Part shown: piece by piece, positions 1 through 12,699 of the stretch
Position numbering within the stretch: position 1 is the first letter of the stretch
Layout of the letters: the number at the start of each line of letters is the position of its first letter
DNA from: Tetraselmis striata
Lineage: Eukaryota > Chlorophyta > Chlorodendrophyceae > Chlorodendrales > Chlorodendraceae
DNA length: 64,000 nucleotides
Direction: 5' to 3'
Assembly: GCA_006384855.1 (NCBI GenBank)
Contig: VCJN01000224.1
Span: 1-64,000 of the forward strand
Position numbers and translations under genes: made by a program
Notes under the pieces: generated by a model
Seen by the model: the letters and a program-made list of their open reading frames with translations, nothing else
What the model was told of the DNA's origin: nothing
The model's database searches: none

Positions 1-2640
1 ATATATGTGTACTACAGATGTACATCGGATATGACTAGCCGGACGCACGCACCAAGGCCGATTGCATAGTTAGTAACTAGTCGATTGCCTACTTTCAGCA
101 TATACATATGCATACCTACTACAGCAACATAGTCGCTATTTGAACATCGCACTGGCAGGTGCTCCGGAAACAGGTGGAAATGAACATCCGGCGAACGCGG
201 CCGAGAGCGACGTCACCTAGCTGCGGTCAAAATGCAGCGACGAGCTGGATGACTAGGAGACCAGAGGTCGTAGGACAGGGGGCCTATGCACCCGCGGCCT
301 GAACAATAATAGCAACATGCAGCAAAGGCGAGGGCAGAGACGGAGAACGGCCTTAACTACCGGGCGGGAGCAGCCGTGGCCAGGCGAATGACAAGCACCT
401 AATCAACAACAGGTGGGAGCCATCGCTGCTGCTGGCAGAATTACATCAGGATGATGGAGCTGTGGGTAGTACGTACGGGTAGTGCTAATGGATATTATTG
501 CAGCATGCGGACAAGTGGAACTGTTCATGGACTTAGGGCGTTGAAGACTTAAGGTCTTCTACTCTTCTATCGGTGTAATTTTAGTAGCAGAATTATTGGC
601 ATTGATATACCCATCAATGTATGGTATGTATATCCAGTGCCGCTAACCAGCTGCTGACAAAATCGAAGTATAGAAGGAATAATACCGGTAAATTCAGGTC
701 TGTGCTATCTATGTCTTCAACTATTTATCGTGTGTAGTCAGAAAGCTGAAGAAACTACCGAGAGAGGAGGGGGTGCGTGGCAAGTCGGTACGCTGCTGGG
801 GTGTGCCGCAGGGTGACTGATCGAAACACAGGAGCAGTATCTACCATACCCGCACCAGCTTCCCGTAGTACTTTCTTTCGTGATTCTTTCGCCACCATCT
901 ATTATAGGAATTGTGGATAGTGGAACTATCTCGGCTCTAAAAAGGTGAACTATTTCTTGCCTCTTGCATCAGCTATATAGTCTATTGCAAGTATAAGGAA
1001 TGCAGCTAGCGCATGTAAACAGTATAATATAAGATATGACAGAGCGTGTGACTGTATACTCATTTACACCAGTGCGCAATGGCCATGCCCAGCGTCCTCT
1101 TGCACTGGTGTCTCTCATATCTGACCTGCCTTCTTGTAATACTACTCTTTACTATCACCGTGACGTGTAGTTGATACACTATGCGACTGTCTGATACACT
1201 CCACATTGCGTGCAAAGTGCGTGCCACAGCACGTGTTGACGGCCATCACAACTCACGTTTATGTGTGTGCAATACACTAAACCATGCGGGCAAAATGTCG
1301 TCATGTTATGAGAACGAAGATGGGTCGCCGCAGTCGCTTCAAAAACACTGAATGTGTTTATAATCTATAGCAGGCTCCTGCCTGCGAGTACATCCCCTAC
1401 GAGATCATGTGTCCCAACTGCACCCATTGATGTTGAAAAGCGCGCTCAGGCATGGCAGTGCTGCAAACAGGTCCTTGCTTATGTCAGACACTGCTTGGTT
1501 GGCTGCGGACACCTCTGATACCCATCCGCGTGCTGTCTTGCTTCCCCGCCGCTTGTACAGTGCATGAACTATGTGCACACGCGAGTGGAAACAAAAGACC
1601 GTGCTGCTTTTCTGAACAATGTGGTCAGGCTCTTGTTCTGCTATGTCAATCTCCGCTTGCTTGAGAATTATGATAAGGATGTGTTGAGCATAGTACGGGA
1701 TGTTCTGGTAGATGCCATTCAGGCTGACTAAGCAGGGTGCAGCGACCGCAGCAGCACCCCCAGCCGATGATCTAGAGTGATGCGAGGGGGCTAGAATTGC
1801 TTATGTAATCATCCCAGCAACAAATTCTTGGACATATCCGATGCGATGTGCAAGCTCAGTTACGCATTCAGCACACTCAAGCAATATAATACTCAGCAGT
1901 TATCTTTCACACTGGGGTGATGCAAAATTGGTGGGGTAGTAATTCATAGCAAATATTGTTTTTGGAAATGACAGTATTCCACTTGCGGCAGCGTTACTTG
2001 TATGGGCGAAAATGTGGGATATGCACAGCGTACGTACCGAGCAGAAAGGCGTACATTTCAAATCCTCGTCCGTGATACATTTTTGAAGTATTTGTGTATT
2101 TTAAGGATATGGAAATTTGTCCTGCCGACTTGAAGAATTATAGGTATTGACCCGTAGTTCAAATACGCCATTTACAACATCTTTTCCCTTTATTCTTTAC
2201 AGGTTTAGTCTCCCCGTTTTGCATAGGGGCAGTTCGCATTGATTTGAGATCCTTGGGTATAAAAGCATAAAGTACGTCTAATATTACGCACGCTGTGGAT
2301 TCAAGTGGGGACCCTGCGCTACACCGTCACATTACAGACGAGAGAGAGAGGGGGGGGGGGGGGGCAGGGGGAGCGATGGATGAGGGTGATAGGTTTTCAG
2401 GCGACAGCTATGTCTGATTCTCTATCAATCAGCCAAGGTACCAGTGCCGGCGCAAATAAATGAATAGAATCAGGCGCTAATAGTAAGAACAAGCCCTGCT
2501 GTCGTGATTATACCTCCTCAGCTATAAAAAAACACAGTGTTAATGAGGCGAGAACATTCTGCCGTCGCCTCGACTCTGGGAATTGAAATGCGGGTTCTTA
2601 CTTGCACAAGTCCGCCGGCTTCAGCACCCAGGTAGAGGCA
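1..2640. other. Intergenic, no gene recognised
   Basis: I see no convincing coding region, RNA gene or repeat family here. Reading frames are short and lack splice-supported extension. The stretch is more AT-rich than the coding islands and ends with a short GA run followed by a G run near 2341-2365. The nearest gene, on the minus strand at 4.3-8.8 kb, is transcribed towards this region, so it may hold distal 3' flanking sequence, but no polyadenylation signal could be assigned. Confidence 0.5.
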
Positions 2641-2689
2641 GCATCCTCAGAGATCATTGAGCGCACCTGTCTATCTTTATGCACGCGCT

Positions 2690-3960
2690 ACCCCCCCCCC
2701 CCCCCCATCTCTCCCACCTTTCCTCTGCCTGCCGCATTCCCATGAAATTGACCCGCACAAGGAGCTGTGAGCCGGCGGACAACCACGTCAGCCAGGGGCT
2801 CTAGGCTGCGTGGGCTGGTTGATGGCGGCTGGTTCGCTTTGGCAGCAGTCATTCCTTGCATCCATGGCGGGGGCTTGCGCCCGGATGCTCGACCAGATTG
2901 CTGCGCAGGCCCGTGAGCCAACAAGAGGACAGAAAGGGAGACACATTGGCATTTTGGGGGGCAGCGGGAGAACGCAAGGTGGTTTTGGGGGGCATTCATG
3001 AAGCTCTATTGGGTGCATCGCTACAGCCCTGTGATGGTGGGGGAGGGGCGAGGGAGGGACGCTCAACAAACATCTAGGTTAAAAACAATCCGAAGACTAG
3101 AAATGTACACCACGGGCGGCCCCAACATGCGCTATCCATCGTTGGGAACACACTGCCCCCCCCCCCCCCCCCTTTCTCTACGGGAACCTGCCGCATTCAC
3201 AGACTATTGACCCCGGAGCTGTGAGCCGGCGGACAACCACGTCAGCCAGGGGCTCTGGGCCGCGTGGGCTGGTTGATGGCGGCTGGTTCGCTTTGGCAGC
3301 AGTCATTCCTTGCATCCATGGCGGGGGCTTGCGCCCGGATGCTCGACCAGATTGCTGCGCAGGCCCGTGAGCCAAGGAGAGACAGAGAGGGAGACAGCTA
3401 GTCATTGTGGGGGGCAGCGGGAGAACGCAAGGTGGTTTTGGGGGGCATTCATGAAGCTCTATTGGGTGTGTCGCTACAGCCCTGTGATGGTGGGGGAGGG
3501 GCGAGGGAGGGACGCTCAACAAACATCTAAGTTAAAAACAATCCGAAGACTAGAAATGTACACCACGGACGCCCCCAACATGCGCTATCCATCGTTGGGA
3601 ACACACTGTCCCCCCCCCCCCCCCCTTTCTCTACGGGAACCTGCCGCATTCACAGACTATTGACCCCGGAGCTGTGAGCTGGCGGACAACCACGTCAGCC
3701 AGGGGCTCTGGGCTGCGTGGGCTGGTTGATGGCGGCTGGTTTGCTTTGGCAGCAGTCATTCCTTGCATCCATGGCGGGGGCTTGCGCCCGGATGCTCGAC
3801 CAGATTGCTGCGGGGGCCCGTGAGCCAAGGAGAGACAGAAAGAGAAAGCTAGTCATTGTGGGGGGCAGCGGGAGAACGCAAGGTGGTTTGGGGGCATTCA
3901 TGAAGCTCTATTGGGTGTCTAGCCATTGCCCTATGATGGTGCGAAAAGGGCGAGGGAGGG
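2690..3960. repeat. Tandem repeat, ~454-bp unit, about 2.7 copies
   Basis: Three consecutive units start at the shared anchor GGAGCTGTGAG at 2761, 3215 and 3668, giving periods of 454 and 453 bp. Each unit is preceded by a poly(C) run (about 2691-2706, 3154-3171 and 3610-3626). Units 2 and 3 are closest to each other. The third diverges after about 3920. Open frames inside the units recur on both strands and are by-products of the repeat; none shows splice sites or a known domain. The array lies just downstream of the 3' end of the VCBS-repeat gene. Confidence 0.9.
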
Positions 3961-4325
3961 ACACACAGGACACATCCTGGAAAATGAAACCCCCGGAAGA
4001 CAGCCAAGGGGGGGGGGGGGGGGAGGGGGGGGTTAACCCCCCGCCTGAGATGATCCCGTGGCATAAATATGGATGGAAGAGTACACCACATGCATGAGAT
4101 GCCAGAGTTTCGAGTTTCGATCTGCAAGACATCCTGCATACTGCTCAAGCCTGCGCCTGGCTTTCGAGTCCGCTGTTTCACCGCCCAGGGTATGACTGGG
4201 GACATGGCAAGCATGAGCTGCCGGCGTCCCTGTGGCCCGGCATTAACGGCCTGAGAACTACGGCTCTGTACAATATCCCGTACTCGTAGCTCAGAGCACG
4301 CCAAGCCAAGTCCCGTATCAGTATC
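3961..4325. other. 3' flank of the VCBS-repeat gene
   Basis: This is non-coding sequence between the 454-bp repeat array and the stop codon of the minus-strand gene. It contains a poly(G) run at about 4010-4030. It probably holds the 3' UTR of that gene. I found no TGTAA signal (TTACA on this strand). Confidence 0.4.
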
Positions 4326-7300
4326 CTAGACAGTCCTGTCGTGGCCCGCAGCCGACTTGCCCTGCCGCCGGCGTATGCTGGCCTGCACGCTGAGCAGCGC
4401 CGGCTTTGCGAAGCGGCTCGCCAGCATGGCGGCGCCCATGCAGGCGGCACCGAGGAGGAAGCCGCCAGCCTGACCCAGGCCCGGCGCAGACACGCTGGGC
4501 TCGGCCTCGTCCTCCGTGACCTCGCCCATCATTTCCTGCACGACGGTGCGCTCAGCCACTGCCTGCCTCATAACAATGCCGCATCCACCCCTGTTGACAA
4601 CAGGCTGCAGGAGGCGGTCCTGGCACTCAGGGTGCGCACCGGATCAAACTCGGGCCGCAAAGCCATGGGGCGCGCGTGATACTTCGGCATGTTGACGACC
4701 GCCGCGCTCTGCTCCTCGCCAGCCTCCTCCTCCTCCTCCTCCTCCTCATCCGGCTTCAGCAAGGACCTGCCCAGCCACACCCCATGTCATTACGTGACCG
4801 GCAAGGCACAGCGTCAATCACGTAGCACTACAATGCAGATCCTGGTTGCGTCGCCGCCTCACCCGATGGCCTCGTCCCAAGACAGCGGCTCCAGCCCGTC
4901 TGCCGTCTCGACCGCCTTCTTCTTGGCATCTTTCATAGTGGGGAAGCGGTTGTAGCTCTCGCACGACAGCCGACTGCGCTCGTACAGGATGAGGCGGCCG
5001 CTCTCCTCGCCCACCAGCAGGTGCGGCCCCACCGTCTTGCCGATGCCGGTGATGGGGGTGACGGCGCCGTCCTGCGCACCGATGGCGATTGGCACGCCGT
5101 CGAAGTGCATCACCTGCGCCAACATCCATCCATGTAGGGGAAAAGTCAGAACCCCTGTGCGCTCACACAGTCGCAGATGTCTCGCGACAGGGAGCGATGA
5201 TGGGAGAAGGACGCTGCGACTCTCTTCCTGCTTACCTCGGGGTACTTGAACACGGGCATCTTGCCAGCCTCCTGTTTGACGCCTCGGAGGAACAGGATCA
5301 CGCTGGACGGAAAGCCCTGCAAGCAGTTCAGGCAATGCATCCTTCAGTTTGCCTTCAGCTGCGGATGCCGACGGATCTTGCGAACAGGGAGCAGCGAGCT
5401 CGTGGCGGACCTGGGAGGACGGCAGACCAAGGTCCGCGTCCGGCACCGAGGCGTGTCGCGGCACGCTGAGCAGCAGATCGAACACGTTGTCGAGGTCCCA
5501 GTCCACGAGGTTGATGTGGATGCGGCCCGTGGCGCCGCCTGCCAGAAAGTGCGTCCGGATGGGCTTGCCGGTTCGCAGCCGCACCTTGCCTGCGTCCTTC
5601 AGGTTGTAGTCGTCGATGCGGTAAAAGGCGTGGAGGTCGTCCGCGTCGTCGATCATGATATACGTCTGCCTCCCATTGACCTGCGCCATACCGTGGTAAT
5701 CAGGACACACGCTGAGCGATGCCGTCTCGCTGCACCGCATGTCCGCTAAGCAACTACGATGCGCAGGGCAGCGGGTGATCACCTTTGCAATGCCGGGCTT
5801 CACACGCCACGGGCCGTGCAGCTCGAGGCCATCGTTGTACAGCGGCTGCCCAGGCTTGAGGCGTGGGCCACCTTCCGAGGCACGGCCAAGAAATACGGTG
5901 TGCTTGGCGGTGCCATCTGTCATGACGATATCCAGGGTGCCGTCGCCGTTCCAGTCGACCACAGTAGGGCAGGTGTAGCCGTACCGCGACTCTGCGGGCC
6001 CCTCAAGCGCCTGGTAGCCTGGTTGCACCTGCGGGGAAGCCGCAGAACAGGGTCAGTGAAGCGGCAGGCGATGCACCCTCCGAGCTGTAGGAGATGTGCA
6101 GCCTACAAGGAAGTGGGGCAAGCAGGTAGGATGTTCCCCATGCAGCCAGCCAGCCACCTGGATGGTGACACCTCCGGCTCGCAGGGGCTCCCCCGGCAGC
6201 CATGCCGGCAAGCGGTTGGTCCCAACATTCCTGAAGAACAGAATGTTGCCGTATGCATTGCCGCTCACAATGTCGATGCGCCCATCGCCATCCCAGTCGA
6301 CGGCGGACGGCACCGGGTTCTTGCCGGCGTATAGCTTCCCCTGAACCTCTGTGATCTGAGCATTGGGTGATGCCCGGCGAGTCAGTCAGAAGAGTGTTGG
6401 GGCAGGCACGACCTGCCAGGTGCTGGCTGAATGTGTGGCTGCACTCTGGAGAGTGACTGCAGCACCATCTATTCAGGAGGGGAAGGGGGGGGGGGGGGGG
6501 GGGGGGGGTCACGGGGAGGGGGAGGGGGTCGCTGGAGGAGGAGGGAGCGGCCTGGCGCAGCGTACGTGCAACGGTGGGTAGAACATGGGGACGGTGCCTG
6601 ACTCGGAGGTGTGCATGAAGAAGCGGTAGAACATGAGCGAGCCTTCGCCGCCCACAACCAAGTGGTTTAGCCCGTCTGGCCCTGGGTACATCACCGGGGC
6701 GCTCCTGGCGCAGCAGGTGGCAGCGAGGGGACGATCAGCCGCTGGGCGGCCGCTGGCTTGCAGAAAGGCGTTGCGGTGGAGGCCAGCTATGCGCTTGTTT
6801 GGGTGTGTGGTCCATGTGTTGTGACAGTCCGGGAGGGCGCTCACCGGGGGTAGGGGTGCTGCAGCACTGCGCCCTGTTGCCCAGTGAGCGGCTGCCGCCC
6901 CCGCAGGGCCACCGCATTGTCAGCCAGGTTGCGCATGTAGTAGAGCATCCCGTACGCAGAGCCCACAACCAGAGAGCGCTCCGGTTCGCCCGTTACGTTG
7001 GTCATCAGGGTAGTGAGCCCGCAGTACCCGTATTGGATGTCGTGATCCGTCGCGGTGACGCGCCGCGCCTGCAGGGGCGTAGAGCCAACCTCAGCCTACG
7101 GTCAGTGGCAGCCCACACTGTTTGTAACACGCAGAGTCCCAAGGGAACCCGCACCGTGGTCGTCGGCGAGTCGGTGAAGCTCTTCAGCCTGACGCTGTAC
7201 AGCGCGCTGTGCAGCCAGCCGCCGCGCCAAATGCCCGCGGAGTCGCGCGACGTGTAGTGCGCGTCGCTGTCGTGCACGTTGTACTCTGGGTCCTTGTACG

Positions 7301-8769
7301 CCAGCTGCTTGATGAGCTCCTCCTTGTTCTCCTTATCCGCGGGGGGCTGATGGAGCCGTGTGACAGAAAGCGGGTCACCCGCCAAGCCGCATCACCCGGC
7401 AGGGCTGCCAGCGCCTCTTGTGGCAAGCAGGGCTCCCGTGGGCGCTCACCTTGTATGGCTTATGGTCTGGGATCTCCATCACCAGGTCACCGCCCCCAGC
7501 AGGGCGCGGAATGAATGCGAGCCCTGCAGGGGGGCAAGCGCAGCGTGAGCACTGCCGCATCATCCATGCCATGCCGCCCGACCGATGATGCCGTGACTTT
7601 TGCAATCAGGGGGCCTCATCCCCCCCCCCCCCCAAATATATGGCATGTGGTATATACGGCATACCATATGCCATAGTATATACATGCCATGGTATATATG
7701 GCATATATGGTATATGGCCAATGCTATGGTGTGCAGGACCGACTCCTGCCAGGTTATTATGCATGTTCCCGCTAGGGCGGTGGAGGTACATGCGCAGCCT
7801 GGAGCGGGTGCATGGCTCTCACCAATCGGCGGGTTGGGCAAGCCCTGGATGTGCAGCTCCTTGCGGCGTGTGAAGCCGTGGGAGGTGCGGTCGTAGTAGG
7901 TGTGAGCGATGATGGAGGCCTCCACGTGCCAGAAGCCGTGGATGGTCTCCCCGGCCTCGAGGATGCTGCCCACGGGCGGGAGGAGCCCCTTGTTGGTGAA
8001 GGGGTGCGTCACCTGCAGGCGCCGCCTGAACTTGGGCACGCCCCGCTCTGCAACCAGCGCACGCAGGCCTGCTCAGCATACTGCGGGAGCGCGCCCAGAT
8101 TCCTGTTCTGTGATGCGCTCGGCGCGGCCACCCTGTGCGATGTAACGGTGCTGTCAGATGAGTGAATGGTGGATTCACGAAGCTGGGGGACACACCATCG
8201 AGCTCGAGGAACTCATACAGGAAGATGCCCTGCTCCAAGCTGTTCTTGCTTGTGACCACAAATAGGTCAGGGTACGTGGAGCTGAATACATGCGCCACGC
8301 CCACTGGCGTACTCGTCGCGCCCGCCGCAAGGGGAACCACCACCTTGCCCGTCGAGAACTGAATTCGGGGAGAGACAACAGGATGCGGCTCAGGCATCTG
8401 TGAGGTGGTGAGTGGCAGCAACATGGCAAGGCAGTCAATGTATCAGAGAAACTGCTGCCCAGGGGCGAAGTGCTATGCGCGTCCGGCTGTATGCCCCCCT
8501 GGGTATGCCCCCCGCCCATGTCTTTCTGTCGGTGGAAGAGCGTAAACCTGATGTCCAGAGTCCTCCTCACTGTAGAAAGCGGCTGAAAGTGGCCTGAATT
8601 CACAAGAAAGCGAGAGCTCCGTGTCAAGGCCGCATGCATGTCATTGTGTTGTCGTCCAAAGGGGCACAGCGCACTGGGCACACCTGCCACTCTCCGGTGG
8701 GGAGCTTTCCAGCTCGGCGGTCCACGCTGCACTGCAGAGGAGGGCCGCAAGCGTAAGGCGCAGCAACAT
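4326..8769 (-). CDS. FG-GAP/VCBS-repeat type I membrane or secreted protein (15 exons, 873 aa)
   Basis: Exons (minus): 8769-8684, 8593-8548, 8358-8196, 8047-7823, 7523-7450, 7346-7155, 7089-6845, 6704-6566, 6355-6158, 6028-5783, 5680-5411, 5316-5236, 5113-4863, 4766-4640, 4604-4326. All introns are GT-AG and the joined frame is 2622 nt with a TAG stop. The protein starts with a signal peptide (MLLRLTLAALLCSAAWTA). It then carries blade-like motifs: LVVGSAYGMLYYMRN, LVVGGEGSLMFYRFF, VDWDGDGRIDIV (residues about 409-420), VDWNGDGTLDIV (about 480-491) and a degenerate VDWDLDNVFDLLL (about 597-609). The DxDGDG loops are the calcium-binding signature of FG-GAP/VCBS beta-propellers. Near the C-terminus come an acidic E-run (exon 14), one hydrophobic helix at about 826-852 and a short basic tail. 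This suggests a lumenal or extracellular propeller with a cytosolic tail. Plant DEX1 has a similar layout and size, but I cannot claim orthology. The 46-nt exon 2 is the least certain part; it is needed to keep phase. Confidence 0.85.
7619..7730. repeat. Intronic poly(C) plus palindromic ATGGCATATA-type repeat
   Basis: Inside the intron between exons 4 and 5 of the VCBS-repeat gene, a C run (about 7620-7633) is followed by about 90 bp built from overlapping GGTATAT, GGCATA and CCATATGCC words. These are largely self-complementary, so the stretch could fold into a hairpin. No coding function. Confidence 0.7.
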
Positions 8770-9560
8770 TGCCGCGTCACGCGGACACGCTGACCCTGTG
8801 GATGGTAGTATCTGTGGGCGCGGATGCTTCGCGAACGGACCCCGCCACCGCCGCTTGGTACTCTCCAACATTTATCGCCGCGTATTCAGCGCGCCGCCAT
8901 CCCGCTTTCGGGTATAGTGCTGCCTCTGCTACCACAACAGCGGATAGGGGCAAGCTGGCGACTCCTGTGGGCGCCGTGCCATGCAGGCACAGACGTATGA
9001 AGTCCACCCAGCTGCCTGGCCCCAGGGGCCGGGTTGCGCTAGGGGCAGGCAAGAGCAGTGCCGTCAGCGAAGGAACTGCTGCATCGCGGTCGCCCGCCTT
9101 GATGACTGCTTCGACGCGTCCCACCGCGGGCAAAGCGGGTCGCCCTCTGAGCGCCAAACTTTATAGGCGGATATACCCTGGCCCATCTGAGTGTGTGTGC
9201 TAATTGTGGGGGTTACCTACCGGTTCCTTGCCGACAGCGCAACACGATGGCGGGCGTAGTCCGCGGTATTATCAGCCAACCGCTCACGACGGCCCGCCCC
9301 GAGATGTTACTGTGCTGGGGACCAACAGCATTTTAACCGAGACCTGAGCTCCGGCTGGCGGATCCGTTGCCCGTCCACGACGTTGCCGAGCGGGAAAGGT
9401 GAACGAACCTACTCGGGGCCAGCAAGTTCGATGTCGTTCTGCAAGTTCTGGGGCTGTCGTCGTTGTAGCTGTGCATCGAGATGATGGCTCCTTGTAACTC
9501 GGGCGCTCTGCCAGCACCCGTACTCGTATAGTCATCACAGTGGCGCGTAGACGCGCCGAG
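8770..9560. promoter_or_regulatory. 5' flank of the VCBS-repeat gene
   Basis: This stretch lies upstream of the start codon of the minus-strand VCBS-repeat gene and should contain its 5' UTR and promoter. Frames on both strands stay open for up to about 130 codons because the DNA is GC-rich, but none shows a domain or splice-supported extension. I could not identify a defined promoter element. Confidence 0.35.
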
Positions 9561-11400
9561 GCCGGTGGAGCAAGGGGGGCCGGGGGGAGGGGGGCGAGGG
9601 GGGGCGGGGGATCAGTCCCATCAGATTCATCGAGATCGCGTTATCATTTATTTAGAATCTCGTCGTCCATATATAAGGATTACGCGTTACTGTAGTTACG
9701 TATCGTCTAGCATGTGGGATTTGTCGCTATATATTAATGAGGATTATAATATTGTTATTAATTACATCAGGGCTTTCACACTAAGCGGCGCTTCGCGCCG
9801 GGGATTTGTGGAGGTGCCCCTGCCTCTTGGGTTGAGCGTGGTGCGGGATGCGGGCCGCTTTTAGCCGGCTTGTAGTGTTGATCTTGTAATACTGTTGTTT
9901 CCGGGTAATAATGCTTTTAGCGTTAGATTTGTCAGTAATTTATTTTTCAAAAGAGACGTATTATTTTGTAAAACAGATTAAATCTGCAAGCCGCGTAAAA
10001 GCGGGCCGCTGACTACTGGTGTGCATTACAAAAAGGCCGGTACCCAACCCACCGCTAAAAGTTGTACACCCCTCCACATAAGTCCGGGTTTTGCATTTTC
10101 GATCGCAAAGCGCATGCATGGGCGAGGATAACGCCGGCTGCATGTGCATACATGCTAACTACAGTGGGAATAGTTCGGGCGAACGCCTATTGTGCGCTTT
10201 ATACCCACCCGCGCGACAACACGACCATTTGTGGGCGCCCTTTCAAAAACGCGAAATCATTGCATGGTGCGTTGGCGCCAGAAAGTTGTGGGTTGCGCCA
10301 ACCGTCCAAACCTATGGAAATAGCGGCACTCGTCGCACCAAACTCGGTGGATACGGCCCTTGGCATAAGTTGCACACACCGTGCGTGTAGGCCACTGAAA
10401 GCATGTCGCTATAGGCACGACGTGACACCCCAGCGTCAAGTTGGCCACTGTGGGGAGCAGTTTTGGGGTGAAAATGCTGCTGTTTCTGTGGCGAACGCAC
10501 GTAGGAGATGCGCTCGATGCCCCCCTTGGCGTAGGGCAATGCTCTACTATGGGGGCGCGTGGTGGAATGCCAGTTGCACCGTTTCGTGGGCGGGGTGGCG
10601 CGGTAGGGGCGTGGATTTTGATTAATATGAAATTCCTTGAAAAATGCTGTGGAAAATGGCATTTTGGCTGGTAGATGTGTGTATCGCTAGGAGGTGGCAC
10701 ATGCCAAGTGTTGGTGGTCCGTGGTCATCCACATACATAACGCTCTCGCGCAACTGAGTATGGGGCTTAGACACGCACTTGGCGCAAAGCCACGCGCCCG
10801 ATATGGGTGGGCACATGAGGCAGTGAGGGGCAACTTGGATGATCATCTTTGGGGATTTTTTCCGGAGACCCAAAAATCGATTTTGTGATTATGGAAGAGT
10901 GTTCCCGACGCAGAATTAAACGAGGAATGGCGTGATATTTTTAAAAAGTTTTTCTGAGCAAACCCTGAGAAGTTGTAGCGTTTTGAAGCCAAGGGGGTGT
11001 TGCCGCGCGTGGCCGACACTGATGCCATGCCAGTATCGCAACGCGACATGCACTGGCCGCCGCCCACACGGCTGCACCCCAACCAAATGCACCCGAGCCC
11101 CTCGCCAATGTGTTTCCTCACGCGTTCATGGCCATCCCGCCGTTTGGTTGCCTATGCACGCGCGTCGGCGTTTGCGTGATACCGACCCCGGTTTTGGTGC
11201 AGTTGCAGGCGACGCCCATCCGCGCACCAAGTGCAGCGTGATTCCCTAGTCAAAGGTCATTAAGCTTCGGTTTGAGCCACTCGTCATGCAGGTTTTATAA
11301 AGCCCTATGAGATTCCAGGGTTTCATCTCATATACCCTACGTTCAGGTACCCTAGACTTGTGAAGTCTTGAGACTGCCGAAAAGGGACCCCAAACTTATG
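9561..11400. other. Gene-poor stretch, partly AT-rich, unrecognised
   Basis: At 9600-9990 the sequence is unusually AT-rich for this window and contains a short GC hairpin (CGGCGCTTCGCGCCG at about 9785-9799), a style common in green-algal organelle DNA. From 10000 to 11250 it is GC-richer, with overlapping frames on both strands that match nothing I recognise. It may be decayed mobile-element or organelle-derived DNA; the sequence does not decide this. Confidence 0.3.
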
Positions 11401-12245
11401 TGCAGGGGTGTATTACCCAAAAAAAAAAAAAACAGCAATACAAGATCAGCAATACAGTACAAGCCGCCTACAGGCGGCCCGCATCCCGCACGAGGCCGCG
11501 CAGGTCGGGCCGGTCGTCAGGTCTACGGGGCGGGCACGGCGCGAATCGCCACGCCCGCCGCCTGTACCGGCACCGGACGCCGGACGCCGTCGTTCGACCG
11601 TCGCCCGTCCGTCGACGGACGCCGGGCCCCGGGTCGGCGGACTGCCCCCGCACCGCGGCGACCCCTTTTTACAGCATCACTTTACAGCATATACTCGGAC
11701 CACCGTACAGGGTATATATATAGTCGCTGTAAATATATAGAGGGCGAGTCTCGGTTGCTGATTCAGCAGTAAAAACGCGCTGCGGTACCGCGTTATTTTG
11801 GCGTTTTAGACGAATATATGACGTGCCTGGGCTAGAATACACGCGCATCCATTCAGAATCTTACCATACACGTACCAGTACCGTGAAATCAAACGACCGA
11901 AAACCGAACGTATGACGGTTCATACGCGAAGCGCGTATGTGACAGGACGGACGGAGGACATTCGTGATTTTTGCAGTATGTTTCCGGTATAATTCACGAT
12001 AGATTCGTCTTAGTCGCAGGATTTTTACGGACTGTGGTAGGAGTGCCTAGAAATCAAACGAGCAAAGATCGAACGTATGACGGTTCATTCACGAAGACGC
12101 AGCACACGAGGACGGAGGACGGACGGAGGACGGACGCCTAAAAATCCGTGATAAAACCGTATTGCCACCGGTATCGATTCTCACGTATTCCAAGTGATTT
12201 CGGACGCGGCTCTCCTTTTCCTCCGCTCAACCCAAGAGGTAGGGG
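11401..12245. repeat. Unannotated stretch with short direct repeats
   Basis: The block GAACGTATGACGGTTCAT occurs twice, at about 11908 and 12073, each time preceded by AATCAAACGA and followed by GACGGAGGAC-type words. The spacing is about 165 bp. CGGACGGAGGA repeats also occur at 11950-11965 and 12110-12140. An A run lies at about 11419-11431. No gene is recognised. Confidence 0.5.
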
Positions 12246-12362
12246 AAAATGCGCACTACAAACATAACTAACAGCAATTATGAATAAAGGTTGCCAGCAA
12301 AAGACAGACATAAGCATGAAGCCAAGGTCGAGCAGGAGGCCAGGGAGCCAAGAACCAAGGAG
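12246..12362 (+). repeat. Dispersed repeat, copy 1 (partner at 50866-50977)
   Basis: This ~115-bp block, starting near GCGCACTACA and ending near GAGCCAAGAACCAAGGA, recurs with minor differences at 50866-50977 in the same orientation. The second copy lies inside a terminal-inverted-repeat element, so this copy is probably a fragment of the same family. No coding function seen. Confidence 0.8.
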
Positions 12363-12699
12363 GAGCCAAGGGAACCACGAAGTCGCTTAGCTGCCAGGAA
12401 CCAGAGGGACCACCGCCCCGGGGTAGGCTATCAGCCGCGGCGAGGACGCTTGCAGCCAATGAGGATTATAATAATAGTCGTCCCATGGGGAGCCGGAAAA
12501 AGGCGTTAAGGATCATGTATAGTGTGGTTGAGGAACCGAGATCTTCGGAAAAACGGTGGGCGGGCGGGCACCGTTTAATCCACTCAAGTGTATTCAGTTT
12601 ATTTTCAACTGGAATACTGCTTTATGTACTGTTGTCAACCGACGAGTCATCCACCTAGCAGCCAAGCAGACGCCGCCCGCCGCAAACCATGCCGAGCGC

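Noticed and set aside
5089..5749. Plus-strand open frames over the VCBS gene
   Set aside because: They are antisense shadows of exons 10-13; the minus-strand exon chain explains the region.
8777..9157. 126-codon minus-strand frame upstream of the VCBS gene
   Set aside because: No domain, Ala/Val-biased, and it lies where the 5' UTR or promoter should be. Not supported as a gene.
10062..10700. Overlapping long frames on both strands
   Set aside because: Equally open on both strands with no motif on either. Probably chance or old element debris.
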